Assembly (NCBI GenBank): GCA_902493335.1
Contig: CABUPJ010000009.1
Location: 11,687 to 75,686, forward strand
Source: an uncultured Porphyromonadaceae bacterium
GTDB taxonomy: Bacteria > Bacteroidota > Bacteroidia > Bacteroidales > Muribaculaceae
Length of the DNA stretch: 64,000 nucleotides
Reading direction: 5' to 3'
Below are positions 56,729 to 64,000 of this stretch, piece by piece (the stretch's first letter is position 1; each line of letters begins with the position of its first letter). The notes under the pieces were generated by a model, which saw only the letters and a list, made by a program, of their open reading frames with translations, searched no databases and had not been told where the DNA came from. The position numbers and the translations under genes were made by a program.

Positions 56729-57903
56729 AACTTGAAATCGAGGTCATTGAATCGTTTGACATCATGTTTCTCACGGGCGAAACCCATTATGGCCTCGACC
56801 ATCTTTGAAGGCGTGCCGGGCTGATAGTAAGGATTGTCACAGCGTGCTGCGAGAGCCTGCATCTCGGGCGAGAGAGCCTTTTCGATAGCCGCGGCTATCT
56901 CGTCGGCCGTGTCGCCGCAGTGGATGACCGAGGCGGCCGCGTCGCGTCCGCGCTGCCGTATGCCTATGTCGACCGTAGGTATGCCGCACGACGGCACCTC
57001 GACAATGCCTCCCGACGAATTGCCGATGACGACGTCGACACACTTCAGCGCCGACAGAAAACGTCTCATGCCTAGCGACTTCACCACCTTGACGCGCTGC
57101 GGATGCCTGCGGCCGAAGTCCTCGATGCGGTCGATGATGGCTGCCGAGCGGGCGTCGTTGTTGGGATAAGTTATCAGAAGGCGCATGTCATCGAAACGTT
57201 CAAGCGCCTCGAGCATCGCCCCGCAGCGTTCGCCCGGGTCAGCCGGGTCGAGCGTCGCCGGATGGAAGGTGACCACCGCCGAACGGTCGCCGAAGTCAAA
57301 GCCAATGTCGGCCGACAGCTCTTCGCGCGACATCAGAGACTGATTGCCGATGTTCCATACGCCGAGCGCGCCTGTCACGACCACCGTCTCCGGGGCTTCG
57401 CCCATCTGTATCACACGGCGCCGGTAGCGCTCTGTCTCGGTCAGGTGCAGCGACGAGAGCTTCGTGATGGCATGACGTATCGCGTCGTCGATGGCACCCT
57501 CCGAAACGACTCCGCCGGCGATATGCACTATCGCGATTTTCATCATCGCGGCGGCCGTCGCCACAGAGAGCATCTCATAACGGTCACCCAAGATGACGAC
57601 CATATCGGGCTTGAGCCGATCGAAGACGCGGCCGAAGCCATCGAGACACTTCGCCATCGCCGTGACGCGCGACAGATCTCCGTCACCCTCGGCCTTCATG
57701 TCTACAGTAGCGGCGAGCGGCAGTCCCTCGGCGATTATCTCATTGACGGTCATACCGTAACGGGCGTCGAGGTGCATATTGGTGGCGATAATCATCAGCT
57801 CGACGTCGTTGCGGGCGGCGAGAGCTTGAGCCAGCGGTGTCAGCAGGCCCCAGTCGGCCCGCGTGCCTGTGGCAATGGCTATTTTCAACGGTTCGTTAAT
57901 CAT
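56725..57903 (-). CDS. UDP/GDP-GlcNAc 2-epimerase, hydrolysing (NeuC/LegG-like)
   Basis: 392 residues. Typical pattern of the hydrolysing 2-epimerases: IAIATGTRADWGLLTPLAQA, then VVILGDRYEMLSVATAAAMM, IAIVHIAGGVVSEGAIDDAI with RHAITKLSSLHL, and VVIGNSSGGIVEVPSCGIPT near the end. It forms an N-acetylmannosamine-type sugar for the nonulosonate synthase. That synthase (NeuB/LegI) is not in this window. The TAATTTTG box ends seven bases before the ATG. Confidence 0.9.
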   Translation of the reverse strand: MINEPLKIAIATGTRADWGLLTPLAQALAARNDVELMIIATNMHLDARYGMTVNEIIAEGLPLAATVDMKAEGDGDLSRVTAMAKCLDGFGRVFDRLKPDMVVILGDRYEMLSVATAAAMMKIAIVHIAGGVVSEGAIDDAIRHAITKLSSLHLTETERYRRRVIQMGEAPETVVVTGALGVWNIGNQSLMSREELSADIGFDFGDRSAVVTFHPATLDPADPGERCGAMLEALERFDDMRLLITYPNNDARSAAIIDRIEDFGRRHPQRVKVVKSLGMRRFLSALKCVDVVIGNSSGGIVEVPSCGIPTVDIGIRQRGRDAAASVIHCGDTADEIAAAIEKALSPEMQALAARCDNPYYQPGTPSKMVEAIMGFAREKHDVKRFNDLDFKL

Positions 57904-57910
57904 TTAGATA

Positions 57911-57947
57911 CAAAATTAGTTACTTTTGATGATTTTGACTAACTTTG
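57911..57947. promoter_or_regulatory. Apparent bidirectional promoter (two interlocked TTAG-N20-TAAyTTTG units)
   Basis: Plus strand: TTAG (57916-57919), 20 bases, TAACTTTG (57940-57947), facing the DUF4465 lipoprotein. Minus strand: TTAG (57942-57939), 20 bases, TAATTTTG (57918-57911), facing neuC. Each unit's -33 element overlaps the other's -7 box. Confidence 0.65.
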
Positions 57948-57982
57948 TAGCCTCAAAAATATTTACGAATAAATATAACTCT

Positions 57983-58744
57983 ATGAAAATTACCAAATTC
58001 CTTGCTATCGCATTTACCACCGCCATGGCTGCCGGATTCACCGCCTGCAGCGACAGCGACGATCCCGTAGCCCTTGACATGGTCGACATCAGCGAAATAA
58101 CCGATTTCAACAGCCAGAATTATTGGGCCAAATGCTATGACATCTCGGCCACGACCATCAGTGCCGACGGATTCACATTCAGCCATGCCGCCGAATCGAC
58201 CGTCTGGGACGGCATCGAGTATAAATCATGGAAAGGCTTCTGCCCCTCGCGTGTCAACGACACCAAAGACCACGCCGATAACTGGATCGACAACCAGTGG
58301 GCATGCAACATCGAGAATCCCGACAATGCCATATTCTTTGTCTGCAACACAAACTCTGTTGTCTCAGAGAATCCCCTCGACAACACCGACTGTATAATCA
58401 GAAAGGCCGACGGCACAACATTCGCGCCGTTCTTCATCTATGTCGCCAACTCGACCTATTTCTACTATGCCGCCAAAAACGGCACGGCTTTCCAGAGCGC
58501 TTTCACCGATAAAGACTGGGCACGCCTCAACATCGTTGGCGCCCGCGGAGGCATCGTGACAGGCAAGATCACCGTCAACCTCGCCCTCGGACAGCGCTTC
58601 CTCGACATCTGGGCTCCCGTATCGCTCGAAACCCTCGGCGAAGTCGACAGCATCTACTTCTACTTCGACTCAAGCCAGAAAAACAGCTACGGCATCACCG
58701 TCCCCACCTACTTCTGCCTCTCATCCCTCGCCTACAAAATCTGA
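57983..58744 (+). CDS. DUF4465-domain lipoprotein
   Basis: 253 residues. Lipobox at about residue 20 (AAGFTACSDSDDP). DUF4465 core: NSQNYWAKCYDISATTISAD-like opening, then FTFSHAAESTVWDGIEYKSW with KGFCPSRVND and NQWACNIENPDNAIFFVCNT. DUF4465 proteins in Bacteroidota are secreted or surface-bound and often listed near cobalamin or glycan uptake genes; no such genes are adjacent here. The ATG at 57983 begins the signal peptide. A strong terminator follows. Confidence 0.85.
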   Translation: MKITKFLAIAFTTAMAAGFTACSDSDDPVALDMVDISEITDFNSQNYWAKCYDISATTISADGFTFSHAAESTVWDGIEYKSWKGFCPSRVNDTKDHADNWIDNQWACNIENPDNAIFFVCNTNSVVSENPLDNTDCIIRKADGTTFAPFFIYVANSTYFYYAAKNGTAFQSAFTDKDWARLNIVGARGGIVTGKITVNLALGQRFLDIWAPVSLETLGEVDSIYFYFDSSQKNSYGITVPTYFCLSSLAYKI

Positions 58745-58767
58745 AAAATACCGTCAGCACTGATACC

Positions 58768-58804
58768 ACAGGCCGCCGTCACTTTGTGAGGCGGCCTGTT
58801 TTTC
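58768..58804 (+). terminator. Terminator after the DUF4465 lipoprotein gene
   Basis: ACAGGCCGCC (58768-58777) and GGCGGCCTGT (58790-58799), then TTTT. Confidence 0.9.
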
Positions 58805-58867
58805 GTCTTTTATAGTCGGTTGGTCGCATTTTTGGCTGATTTGACGACGAAAAAGCCGAATAATGAC

Positions 58868-58875
58868 TAACTTTG
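58868..58875 (+). promoter_or_regulatory. -7 box (TAACTTTG) of the dus operon
   Basis: TAACTTTG 28 bases before the ATG at 58904. A TTG lies 24 bases upstream, longer than usual. Confidence 0.5.
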
Positions 58876-58903
58876 CACTGAGTTTTAATTTGAGCCACAG
58901 AAT

Positions 58904-59899
58904 ATGCGCATAGGAAATGTCGACTTGGGCCCGCGCCCCATTATGCTTGCACCGATGGAAGACGTCACTGACATCTCGTTCCGCCTGATCTGCAAAGAGT
59001 TTGGCGCCGATATGACCTACAGTGAATTTGTCTCTGCCGACGCCCTGATACGCAACATCGCCGCAACGACTCGCAAGCTCGCCATCAACCCGGCCGAACG
59101 CCCGACAGCCATTCAGATCTACGGCCGCGACGTCGACACCATGGTCGAGGCCGCCAGGATAGTCGAGGCCGCAGGGCCCGACATCATCGACATCAACTTC
59201 GGCTGCCCGGTCAAAAAAGTAGCCGGCAAAGGTGCCGGCGCCGGCATGCTGCGCGATGTGCCGCGCATGCTCGCCATCACGCGCGCCGTCGTCGACGCCG
59301 TCAGTCTGCCCGTCACCGTCAAGACCCGTCTGGGATGGGATAACGACTCAAAGATAATAACCACCCTCGCCGAACAGCTTCAGGATTGCGGCATAAAGGC
59401 CCTGACAGTCCACGGACGCACCCGCTCGCAGATGTATACCGGCACTGCCGACTGGGAGGCGATAGCAGCCGTCAAAGCCAATCCGAGACTCACCATCCCG
59501 GTCATCGGCAACGGCGATATCACCGACGGCGATAAACTAAAAGCCGCCTTCGAGCGTTATGGAGTTGATGGAGTGATGGTTGGCAGGGCATCAATCGGTG
59601 CGCCATGGATATTCAGCCAGCTCAGGAACGCGCTCGACGGACGCCCCGACACGCTGACGACGGCCGACAAATTCAGATGTCTGCGCCGCCAGATTACCGA
59701 GAGCATCGACCGCATCGACGAATACCGGGGCATCCTGCACATCCGCCGCCATCTCGCAGCCTCGCCGCTGTTCAAAGGCATCAGCAACTTCCGCGACACC
59801 CGCGTCGCAATGCTGCGCGCCGCGACATACGACGAACTCAACGACATACTCAATCACATAGAAAACGATATTTTACCCAACGTCAGACAGACAATATAA
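58904..59899 (+). CDS. dusB: tRNA dihydrouridine synthase (DusB-like)
   Basis: 331 residues. An FMN TIM barrel that reduces uridine in the tRNA D-loop. Motifs: IMLAPMEDVTDISFRLICKE, AIQIYGRDVDTMVEAARIVE, the active-site cysteine segment IDINFGCPVKKVAGKGAGAG, TVHGRTRSQMYTGTADWEAI and GNGDITDGDKL with GVMVGRASIGAPW. DusB rather than A/C by overall pattern. The DUF2807 genes follow 8 bases later. Confidence 0.93.
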   Translation: MRIGNVDLGPRPIMLAPMEDVTDISFRLICKEFGADMTYSEFVSADALIRNIAATTRKLAINPAERPTAIQIYGRDVDTMVEAARIVEAAGPDIIDINFGCPVKKVAGKGAGAGMLRDVPRMLAITRAVVDAVSLPVTVKTRLGWDNDSKIITTLAEQLQDCGIKALTVHGRTRSQMYTGTADWEAIAAVKANPRLTIPVIGNGDITDGDKLKAAFERYGVDGVMVGRASIGAPWIFSQLRNALDGRPDTLTTADKFRCLRRQITESIDRIDEYRGILHIRRHLAASPLFKGISNFRDTRVAMLRAATYDELNDILNHIENDILPNVRQTI

Positions 59900-59907
59900 A
59901 TCTCATT

Positions 59908-60702
59908 ATGACCAAGTCATCAATCATAATACTGACCTCGGTGCTGTCTCTGTCAGCTGCAACGGCCGCCAGCGCCCAGACCGAACGGCATCTGCTCAAA
60001 GCCAATGACTTCGACGAGCTTTATATAAAAGGAGCATGCCGGGTCGACCTGCGTGAGGTCGCCGACTCGACAGGCATGATCGTCATCACGGCCGACCACA
60101 GCGCCTATGACGCCATCGAGAAACAGCACGCCGGTCAGTCGCTCTACATCTCCGTGGCCCAGGGTGCACGCCCGATAAGCCGCGGCGGCCGCATACCCGT
60201 GACTGTCTACTGTCCCCGCAACATGAAGGTGATATCGCTCTCGGGCAACGGCGCCATCGAAGGTTCGGGCATTGTCGCCGTCGACGAGCTCGCTCTGATT
60301 GTCTCGGGTCCCGGCACGATAAAGCTATCTGACTGCTCGGCCCAGAATATCAACGTCACCATCACCGGCTCGGGCAAAATCGAGCTCGGCACAGGTGTCA
60401 CCGCATCAAACATCAACTGCTCGCTCACAGGCAGCGGCCACATCTATGCCGACCGTCTGACAGCCACGACTCTCAGCGGCACCGTCCGCGGCAGCGGCGG
60501 CATCAGCGTCAGCGGCTCGTCACCCAAAAGCTCGTTTGTCATGAACGGCAGCGGCACGATAGATCTCAGCGGTCTGGTGTCATCCGACCTGAAGCTTAAC
60601 CTCTACGGCGAGGGCGAAATCAGATATTCGACCGGCACACCCGTAAAATCTACCGGCAATGTCAAGAACATCAAGGCTGTCAAGACTTATAACCCACGGT
60701 AG
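59908..60702 (+). CDS. DUF2807 (head-GIN) secreted protein, copy 1
   Basis: 264 residues from the ATG at 59908. Signal peptide (SIIILTSVLSLSAATAASAQ). Then the DUF2807 repeat-like beta helix: FDELYIKGACRVDLREVADS, VKVISLSGNGAIEGSG-type units (MKVISLSGNGAIEGSGIVAV; CSLTGSGHIYADRLTATTLS; FVMNGSGTIDLSGLVSSDLK), each with a G-S-G turn. Family function is unclear (putative adhesin). The ATG is set by the signal peptide; a longer frame lies inside dusB. Confidence 0.88.
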   Translation: MTKSSIIILTSVLSLSAATAASAQTERHLLKANDFDELYIKGACRVDLREVADSTGMIVITADHSAYDAIEKQHAGQSLYISVAQGARPISRGGRIPVTVYCPRNMKVISLSGNGAIEGSGIVAVDELALIVSGPGTIKLSDCSAQNINVTITGSGKIELGTGVTASNINCSLTGSGHIYADRLTATTLSGTVRGSGGISVSGSSPKSSFVMNGSGTIDLSGLVSSDLKLNLYGEGEIRYSTGTPVKSTGNVKNIKAVKTYNPR

Positions 60703-60750
60703 TCAGACACAATCTACAATTAATATCATCACATCTAATCTATCACAATC

Positions 60751-61452
60751 ATGAAGTACCTGTCATTAATCGCATTCCTTATCGCGGCATCACCGGTCAT
60801 GATGGCCGAAGAAGCATCATATAAACTTGAGGTGAAGGACTTTACCGAGCTTAAAGTTCTCAACAGCATAAACATCGAATACTACTGTTCGGCCGACTCG
60901 GCCGGATGGGCCTACTTTGACTGCGAGCCCGAGGTCGCGTCGCGTCTCATGTTCAGCAACAACAAAAGCCGCCTGCAGATTGAAATCGCCGATCCCGAGC
61001 TGCCGATTTCAGGCGTGCCGACCATAAAGGTCTACTCCACCCTGCTCGACAAGGTCGAGAACAGCGGCGACTCACTCGTCAGAATCAACAACGACATAGC
61101 CGTCAAAGAATTCAAGGCGACACTCATCGGCAACGGCCAGCTTGTCGTCAAAGGTCTGTCGGCCAATAAACTCAACGCCACCATCGCTGCCGGCAACGGA
61201 CAGCTTGTCATCTCGGGCAAGACACGGAGCGCCAAGCTCAAGAATGTCGGCACCGGCACAGTCGAATGCGCCGACCTCGCCGCCGAGGATGTCAACGCAT
61301 GGCTCTTCGGCTCGGGCCCCATCGACTGCAACGCCTCCGAAAGCCTCACCGTCTACGGCGCCGGTTCGGGCAAAGTCTACTACGGCACCAAGCCCGAAAA
61401 GATCTCAAACCGCTCGATGGGCGTGAAAATTCTTGACGCCAACGCCAGATAA
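60751..61452 (+). CDS. DUF2807 secreted protein, copy 2
   Basis: 233 residues. Signal peptide (SLIAFLIAASPVMMAEE). Same beta-helix units as the preceding protein (FTELKVLNSINIEYYCSADS; FKATLIGNGQLVVKGLSANK; VNAWLFGSGPIDCNASESLT). Less similar in the middle, so a diverged tandem duplicate or sibling. The gap to the previous gene is 48 bases. Confidence 0.85.
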   Translation: MKYLSLIAFLIAASPVMMAEEASYKLEVKDFTELKVLNSINIEYYCSADSAGWAYFDCEPEVASRLMFSNNKSRLQIEIADPELPISGVPTIKVYSTLLDKVENSGDSLVRINNDIAVKEFKATLIGNGQLVVKGLSANKLNATIAAGNGQLVISGKTRSAKLKNVGTGTVECADLAAEDVNAWLFGSGPIDCNASESLTVYGAGSGKVYYGTKPEKISNRSMGVKILDANAR

Positions 61453-61473
61453 CACCCCCGCGCCGCTCCGACG

Positions 61474-62964
61474 ATGGCTGACAACGATGGTCTGAAAGAC
61501 AAGACCGCCAGAACGCTCAAATGGAACCTCATAGACCGACTCTCGACCCAGCTGCTCTATGCGCTGACGGGAATTGTCCTGGCCCGTATGCTCTCGCAGG
61601 AAGACTTCGGCCTCGTCGGTGCCGTGCTCATCTTTCAGGCTTTCGCATCGCTGCTTATCGACTCGGGCTTCAGCTACGCGCTGATACAGCGCAAAAGCCC
61701 CACAAGACTCGATTACAGCACCGTACTGTGGTTTAACATCGGCGTCGCCGCCGTCATCTACGTCATCCTCTGGTTCTGCGCGCCGCTTATAGCCCTTTGT
61801 TTTCAGAACGACATGCGGCTTATCGGTCTGTCGCGGGTGATGTTTCTCGTCTTCATCATCAACGCCGCCGCCATCGTCCAGACAAACCGGCTGGTCAAGA
61901 AGATGGATGTGCGCATGGTCGCCGTCTCAAACTCGGTCGGACTCGTCGCCGGCGCTGTCACCGGCATCACCCTCGCCCTCTATGGCTTCGGAGCCTGGGC
62001 CATAGTCTGGCAGAACATTGCCATGGCGACAGTCAAGACATCAATTCTTTGGGCCACGGGCAAATGGCTGCCGATGATGAAATTCTCATGGGCGGCCTTG
62101 AAGTCATACTCGTCGGTCGGTTCGGGCATGATGTTCACATCATTCCTCAACACGGTCTTTCAGAATATCTACTCCTTTTTCGTCGGCAACCGTGTCGGCC
62201 TCGCCTCGCTCGGCTACTACACCCAGGGCGACAAATGGAGCAAGATGGGCGTCACATCCATATCGCAGGTGCTCACATCATCATTTCTGCCCGTCCTGTC
62301 AGCCGTACAGGACGACCCCGGACGCTTCCGCCGCCTGTGTTCCAAGATGAACCGCTTCACGGCCTATCTCGTCTTTCCGGCGCTTATCGGACTGATTGTC
62401 ATAGCCGAACCCATTTTTCATCTTCTTTTCGGCACAAAGTGGGATCCGTCTATCATCCTCTTTCAGCTCTTGCTCGTCCGTGGCATCTTTTTCGTGCTTA
62501 CATCGCTCTATAATAACTTTTTGCTCGCCCTCGGCCGCTCTGGCATGATAGTCAGGCTCGAGATACTTCGCGACACCGTCGCCATCGCCGCCCTTGTCGC
62601 CTCACTGCCTTTCATCGCCCAATCGACACCCGACAATCCTGTCTACGGCCTGACCCTGATGCTGTGGGGACAGGTAGCCGCCTCGGCCATCAGCTGGGCC
62701 GCCACGCTCTATGTCTCCGCCCGCACCGTCGGCAGCCGCGTGGCCTCATTCCTCTTCGACCTCGTGCCCTATGCCGTCATGACCGTGGCAATCATACCTC
62801 TGATGCTTTGGATTATGTCGCTCACCGCCACCCCTCCGGCGATGATACTCGCCGGCGCAGCCATAGCCGTCATCTTCTACCTCGGCATCAATGCCATCCT
62901 CGGTTCAAAAATCCAGAAAGAAGTCCTCGGTTACCTTCACCTCAGCAAAAAAATCAATTCTTAA
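61474..62964 (+). CDS. Wzx-type polysaccharide flippase (MOP superfamily, WzxC-like)
   Basis: 496 residues, about 12-14 membrane helices. N-terminal KWNLIDRLSTQLLYALTGIV followed by LARMLSQEDFGLVGAVLIFQ is typical of the family; so are GLASLGYYTQGDKWSKMGVT and FPALIGLIVIAEPIFHLLFG with TKWDPS. It moves undecaprenyl-linked oligosaccharides across the inner membrane. No glycosyltransferase genes are close by, so the cargo is unknown. Its last 11 bases overlap the convergent gene. Confidence 0.92.
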   Translation: MADNDGLKDKTARTLKWNLIDRLSTQLLYALTGIVLARMLSQEDFGLVGAVLIFQAFASLLIDSGFSYALIQRKSPTRLDYSTVLWFNIGVAAVIYVILWFCAPLIALCFQNDMRLIGLSRVMFLVFIINAAAIVQTNRLVKKMDVRMVAVSNSVGLVAGAVTGITLALYGFGAWAIVWQNIAMATVKTSILWATGKWLPMMKFSWAALKSYSSVGSGMMFTSFLNTVFQNIYSFFVGNRVGLASLGYYTQGDKWSKMGVTSISQVLTSSFLPVLSAVQDDPGRFRRLCSKMNRFTAYLVFPALIGLIVIAEPIFHLLFGTKWDPSIILFQLLLVRGIFFVLTSLYNNFLLALGRSGMIVRLEILRDTVAIAALVASLPFIAQSTPDNPVYGLTLMLWGQVAASAISWAATLYVSARTVGSRVASFLFDLVPYAVMTVAIIPLMLWIMSLTATPPAMILAGAAIAVIFYLGINAILGSKIQKEVLGYLHLSKKINS

Positions 62965-63553
62965 ACTTAAACTGCGGCATAATTCCAAGAGTTACAATCT
63001 GTTTGTTCCAGTCTTCACATTGTTTCGGGAACTCTTTGAAACTCTTCCTTATGTTCTTGCCATATGAACGGTGCGAATAATAAAGCAACAATGAAGCCTT
63101 TACGCCATTAAACTCTACATCTTTATAATAATGTACATCTATTTCGAGGCAATTCGGCTTTACTTTCTTATCATCGGCATCGCTGACTGTAAAGTCAAGC
63201 ACCTTAACACCATCGACTTCTGATACGACATAACTACACATCGGGTCTGTTTTCTTGCGCTCTTCAAGTTCAGAGACTTTCATCTCAAGAGATTTCGCTG
63301 CGCTAAACGGCGCATCACCATAAAACATCACAGAAACAGTAAACATATCTTTATATGTTTCAAATTCCTGCCCGGCAGGTAGATACTCTTGCAACATATA
63401 AAACTCATATGGCCGCGAACTCCATACAAAGAAATATTTCTGCCCCATAAACTCAATTGGATTTCCAGCATTAAAATACTGCACAGCTTCCTGCGCTCTC
63501 ATCGTCACGAAAAATGATATTAGCGCAATAAATAAAAATGTCGCCCTTTTCAT
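62954..63553 (-). CDS. Secreted protein of unknown function
   Basis: 199 residues with a clear signal peptide (MKRATFLFIALISFFVTMRA). The mature part is mixed alpha/beta and charged (FVWSSRPYEFYMLQEYLPAG; MKVSELEERKKTDPMCSYVV; LEIDVHYYKDVEFNGVKASL). No known domain. The gene is A/T-richer than its neighbours. It overlaps the flippase gene's end on the opposite strand and has a good promoter 23 bases upstream. Confidence 0.8.
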   Translation of the reverse strand: MKRATFLFIALISFFVTMRAQEAVQYFNAGNPIEFMGQKYFFVWSSRPYEFYMLQEYLPAGQEFETYKDMFTVSVMFYGDAPFSAAKSLEMKVSELEERKKTDPMCSYVVSEVDGVKVLDFTVSDADDKKVKPNCLEIDVHYYKDVEFNGVKASLLLYYSHRSYGKNIRKSFKEFPKQCEDWNKQIVTLGIMPQFKFKN

Positions 63554-63575
63554 GGTATTTATTTTAAAAGATTGT

Positions 63576-63606
63576 CAAATATAACGAAATTATACGCAAT
63601 TGTCAA
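63576..63606 (-). promoter_or_regulatory. Promoter of the secreted unknown (TTG-N20-TATATTTG)
   Basis: TTG (63606-63604), 20 bases, TATATTTG (63583-63576). The 63607-63788 stretch shows nothing recognisable. Confidence 0.75.
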
Positions 63607-63788
63607 AATCATATTGACAAAACTTGTAAAAACACACCGGCATGAATGAAAACATCGCCTCACATTAATTGCAATGTTAATCAGTCGGCATGGCATGGAG
63701 TTTAGCACTTGCGTCCCATAATTTTCCAACGATGTCAATGTGCGTTTGACATCGATTTGACTTTTTAGGTGCGCGGGGATGTCTGCCG

Positions 63789-64000
63789 CTAAAGTGGTCG
63801 TGGATGGGGAGGTAGAGCCGATTCGTTACAAGGGTTGAAGCCCTTGTTCCATACCTTGTCTGTCGCCTTGAGTCTGAGGGGGATGATTATCGGGACTGTC
63901 GGGTCAGGCTTCTTTATCGGGATGTCGGGCGGGGCAAGGGATGGGTCGGTGTATTCTTTCAAGCCGGGCCAGCGGTAGAGATGGGGGATGTCGGCGCGGG
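63789..64000 (-). CDS. C-terminal end of a gene entering from the right
   Basis: An open frame of 70 codons on the minus strand, ending in TAG at 63791-63789, reads into the window edge. The visible part is proline-rich (DIPHLYRWPGLKEYTDPSLA; PPDIPIKKPDPTVPI). No domain recognised. GC content and codon use look like the core genes. Confidence 0.5.
   Translation of the reverse strand, partial: RADIPHLYRWPGLKEYTDPSLAPPDIPIKKPDPTVPIIIPLRLKATDKVWNKGFNPCNESALPPHPRPL

Overview
The window reads as a chromosome segment of a Bacteroidota species, order Bacteroidales, probably a Muribaculaceae-like gut commensal. The family guess is an inference; the phylum is well supported. Nearly every promoter I could find has the Bacteroidota form (TTTG or TTG, about 19-21 bases, then TAnnTTTG). 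Shine-Dalgarno sites are mostly absent. Lineage-typical families are present: DUF6242, a DUF6089/PorG-like barrel, BACON, DUF4465, DUF2807, TIGR02757. So is the gene order porG-like / uppS / bamA / skp / skp. Most of the window is ordinary core genome, moderately GC-rich, with a few more A/T-rich accessory islands.

Layout. 1-8.8 kb: a cut AlbA_2/Schlafen-type gene, priA, a MESH1-like HD hydrolase, a small helical repeat protein, a tightly overlapping sugar nucleotidyltransferase-tgt-lptF/G operon, then ychF and tRNA-Gln. 9-12.5 kb: accessory island with a degenerate retropepsin-like protein, a TonB-C protein, a Crp-type regulator, two HTH antitoxin-like genes and a coupled small ORF. 12.6-15.8 kb: a LysR gene and a two-gene ThrE exporter split by a 341-bp MITE-like element. 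15.9-18 kb: a two-component system. 18.1-21.1 kb: a three-gene overlapping operon (DUF262, SMC/OLD-type ATPase, unknown third protein) that looks like a defence system. 21.2-31.5 kb: tRNA-Met, a prophage-like amidase pair, ligA, a DMT exporter, two iron-sulfur redox proteins, a BACON-LRR-thioredoxin lipoprotein and a TIGR02757 gene. 31.5-37 kb: tRNA-His, a frameshifted WG-repeat gene, manA, a zinc metallopeptidase and ribD. 37-44 kb: the envelope-biogenesis run DUF6242, PorG-like, uppS, bamA, skp, skp. 44-48.6 kb: lgt, an AGCS symporter, an ECF-like sigma factor, and rpsF-rpsR-rplI.

48.6-52.4 kb is a second accessory island. It holds a tripartite HipB-HipS-HipT-like toxin-antitoxin module, an HD hydrolase and a DUF234-type ATPase, with two copies of a 29-bp palindrome at its boundaries. 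52.4-58 kb: recX, prmC and obgE downstream of three nonulosonic-acid genes (CBS nucleotidyltransferase, CMP-sugar synthetase, hydrolysing 2-epimerase). These are transcribed from what looks like a bidirectional promoter shared with a DUF4465 lipoprotein. 58.9-64 kb: dus, two DUF2807 proteins, a Wzx-type flippase, a secreted unknown and the cut end of another gene.

The best candidates for something undescribed are the DUF262/ATPase/unknown operon (18103-21109), the hipBST-like island with its paired palindromes (48643-51056), and the MITE-like element between the two exporter genes (14114-14454).
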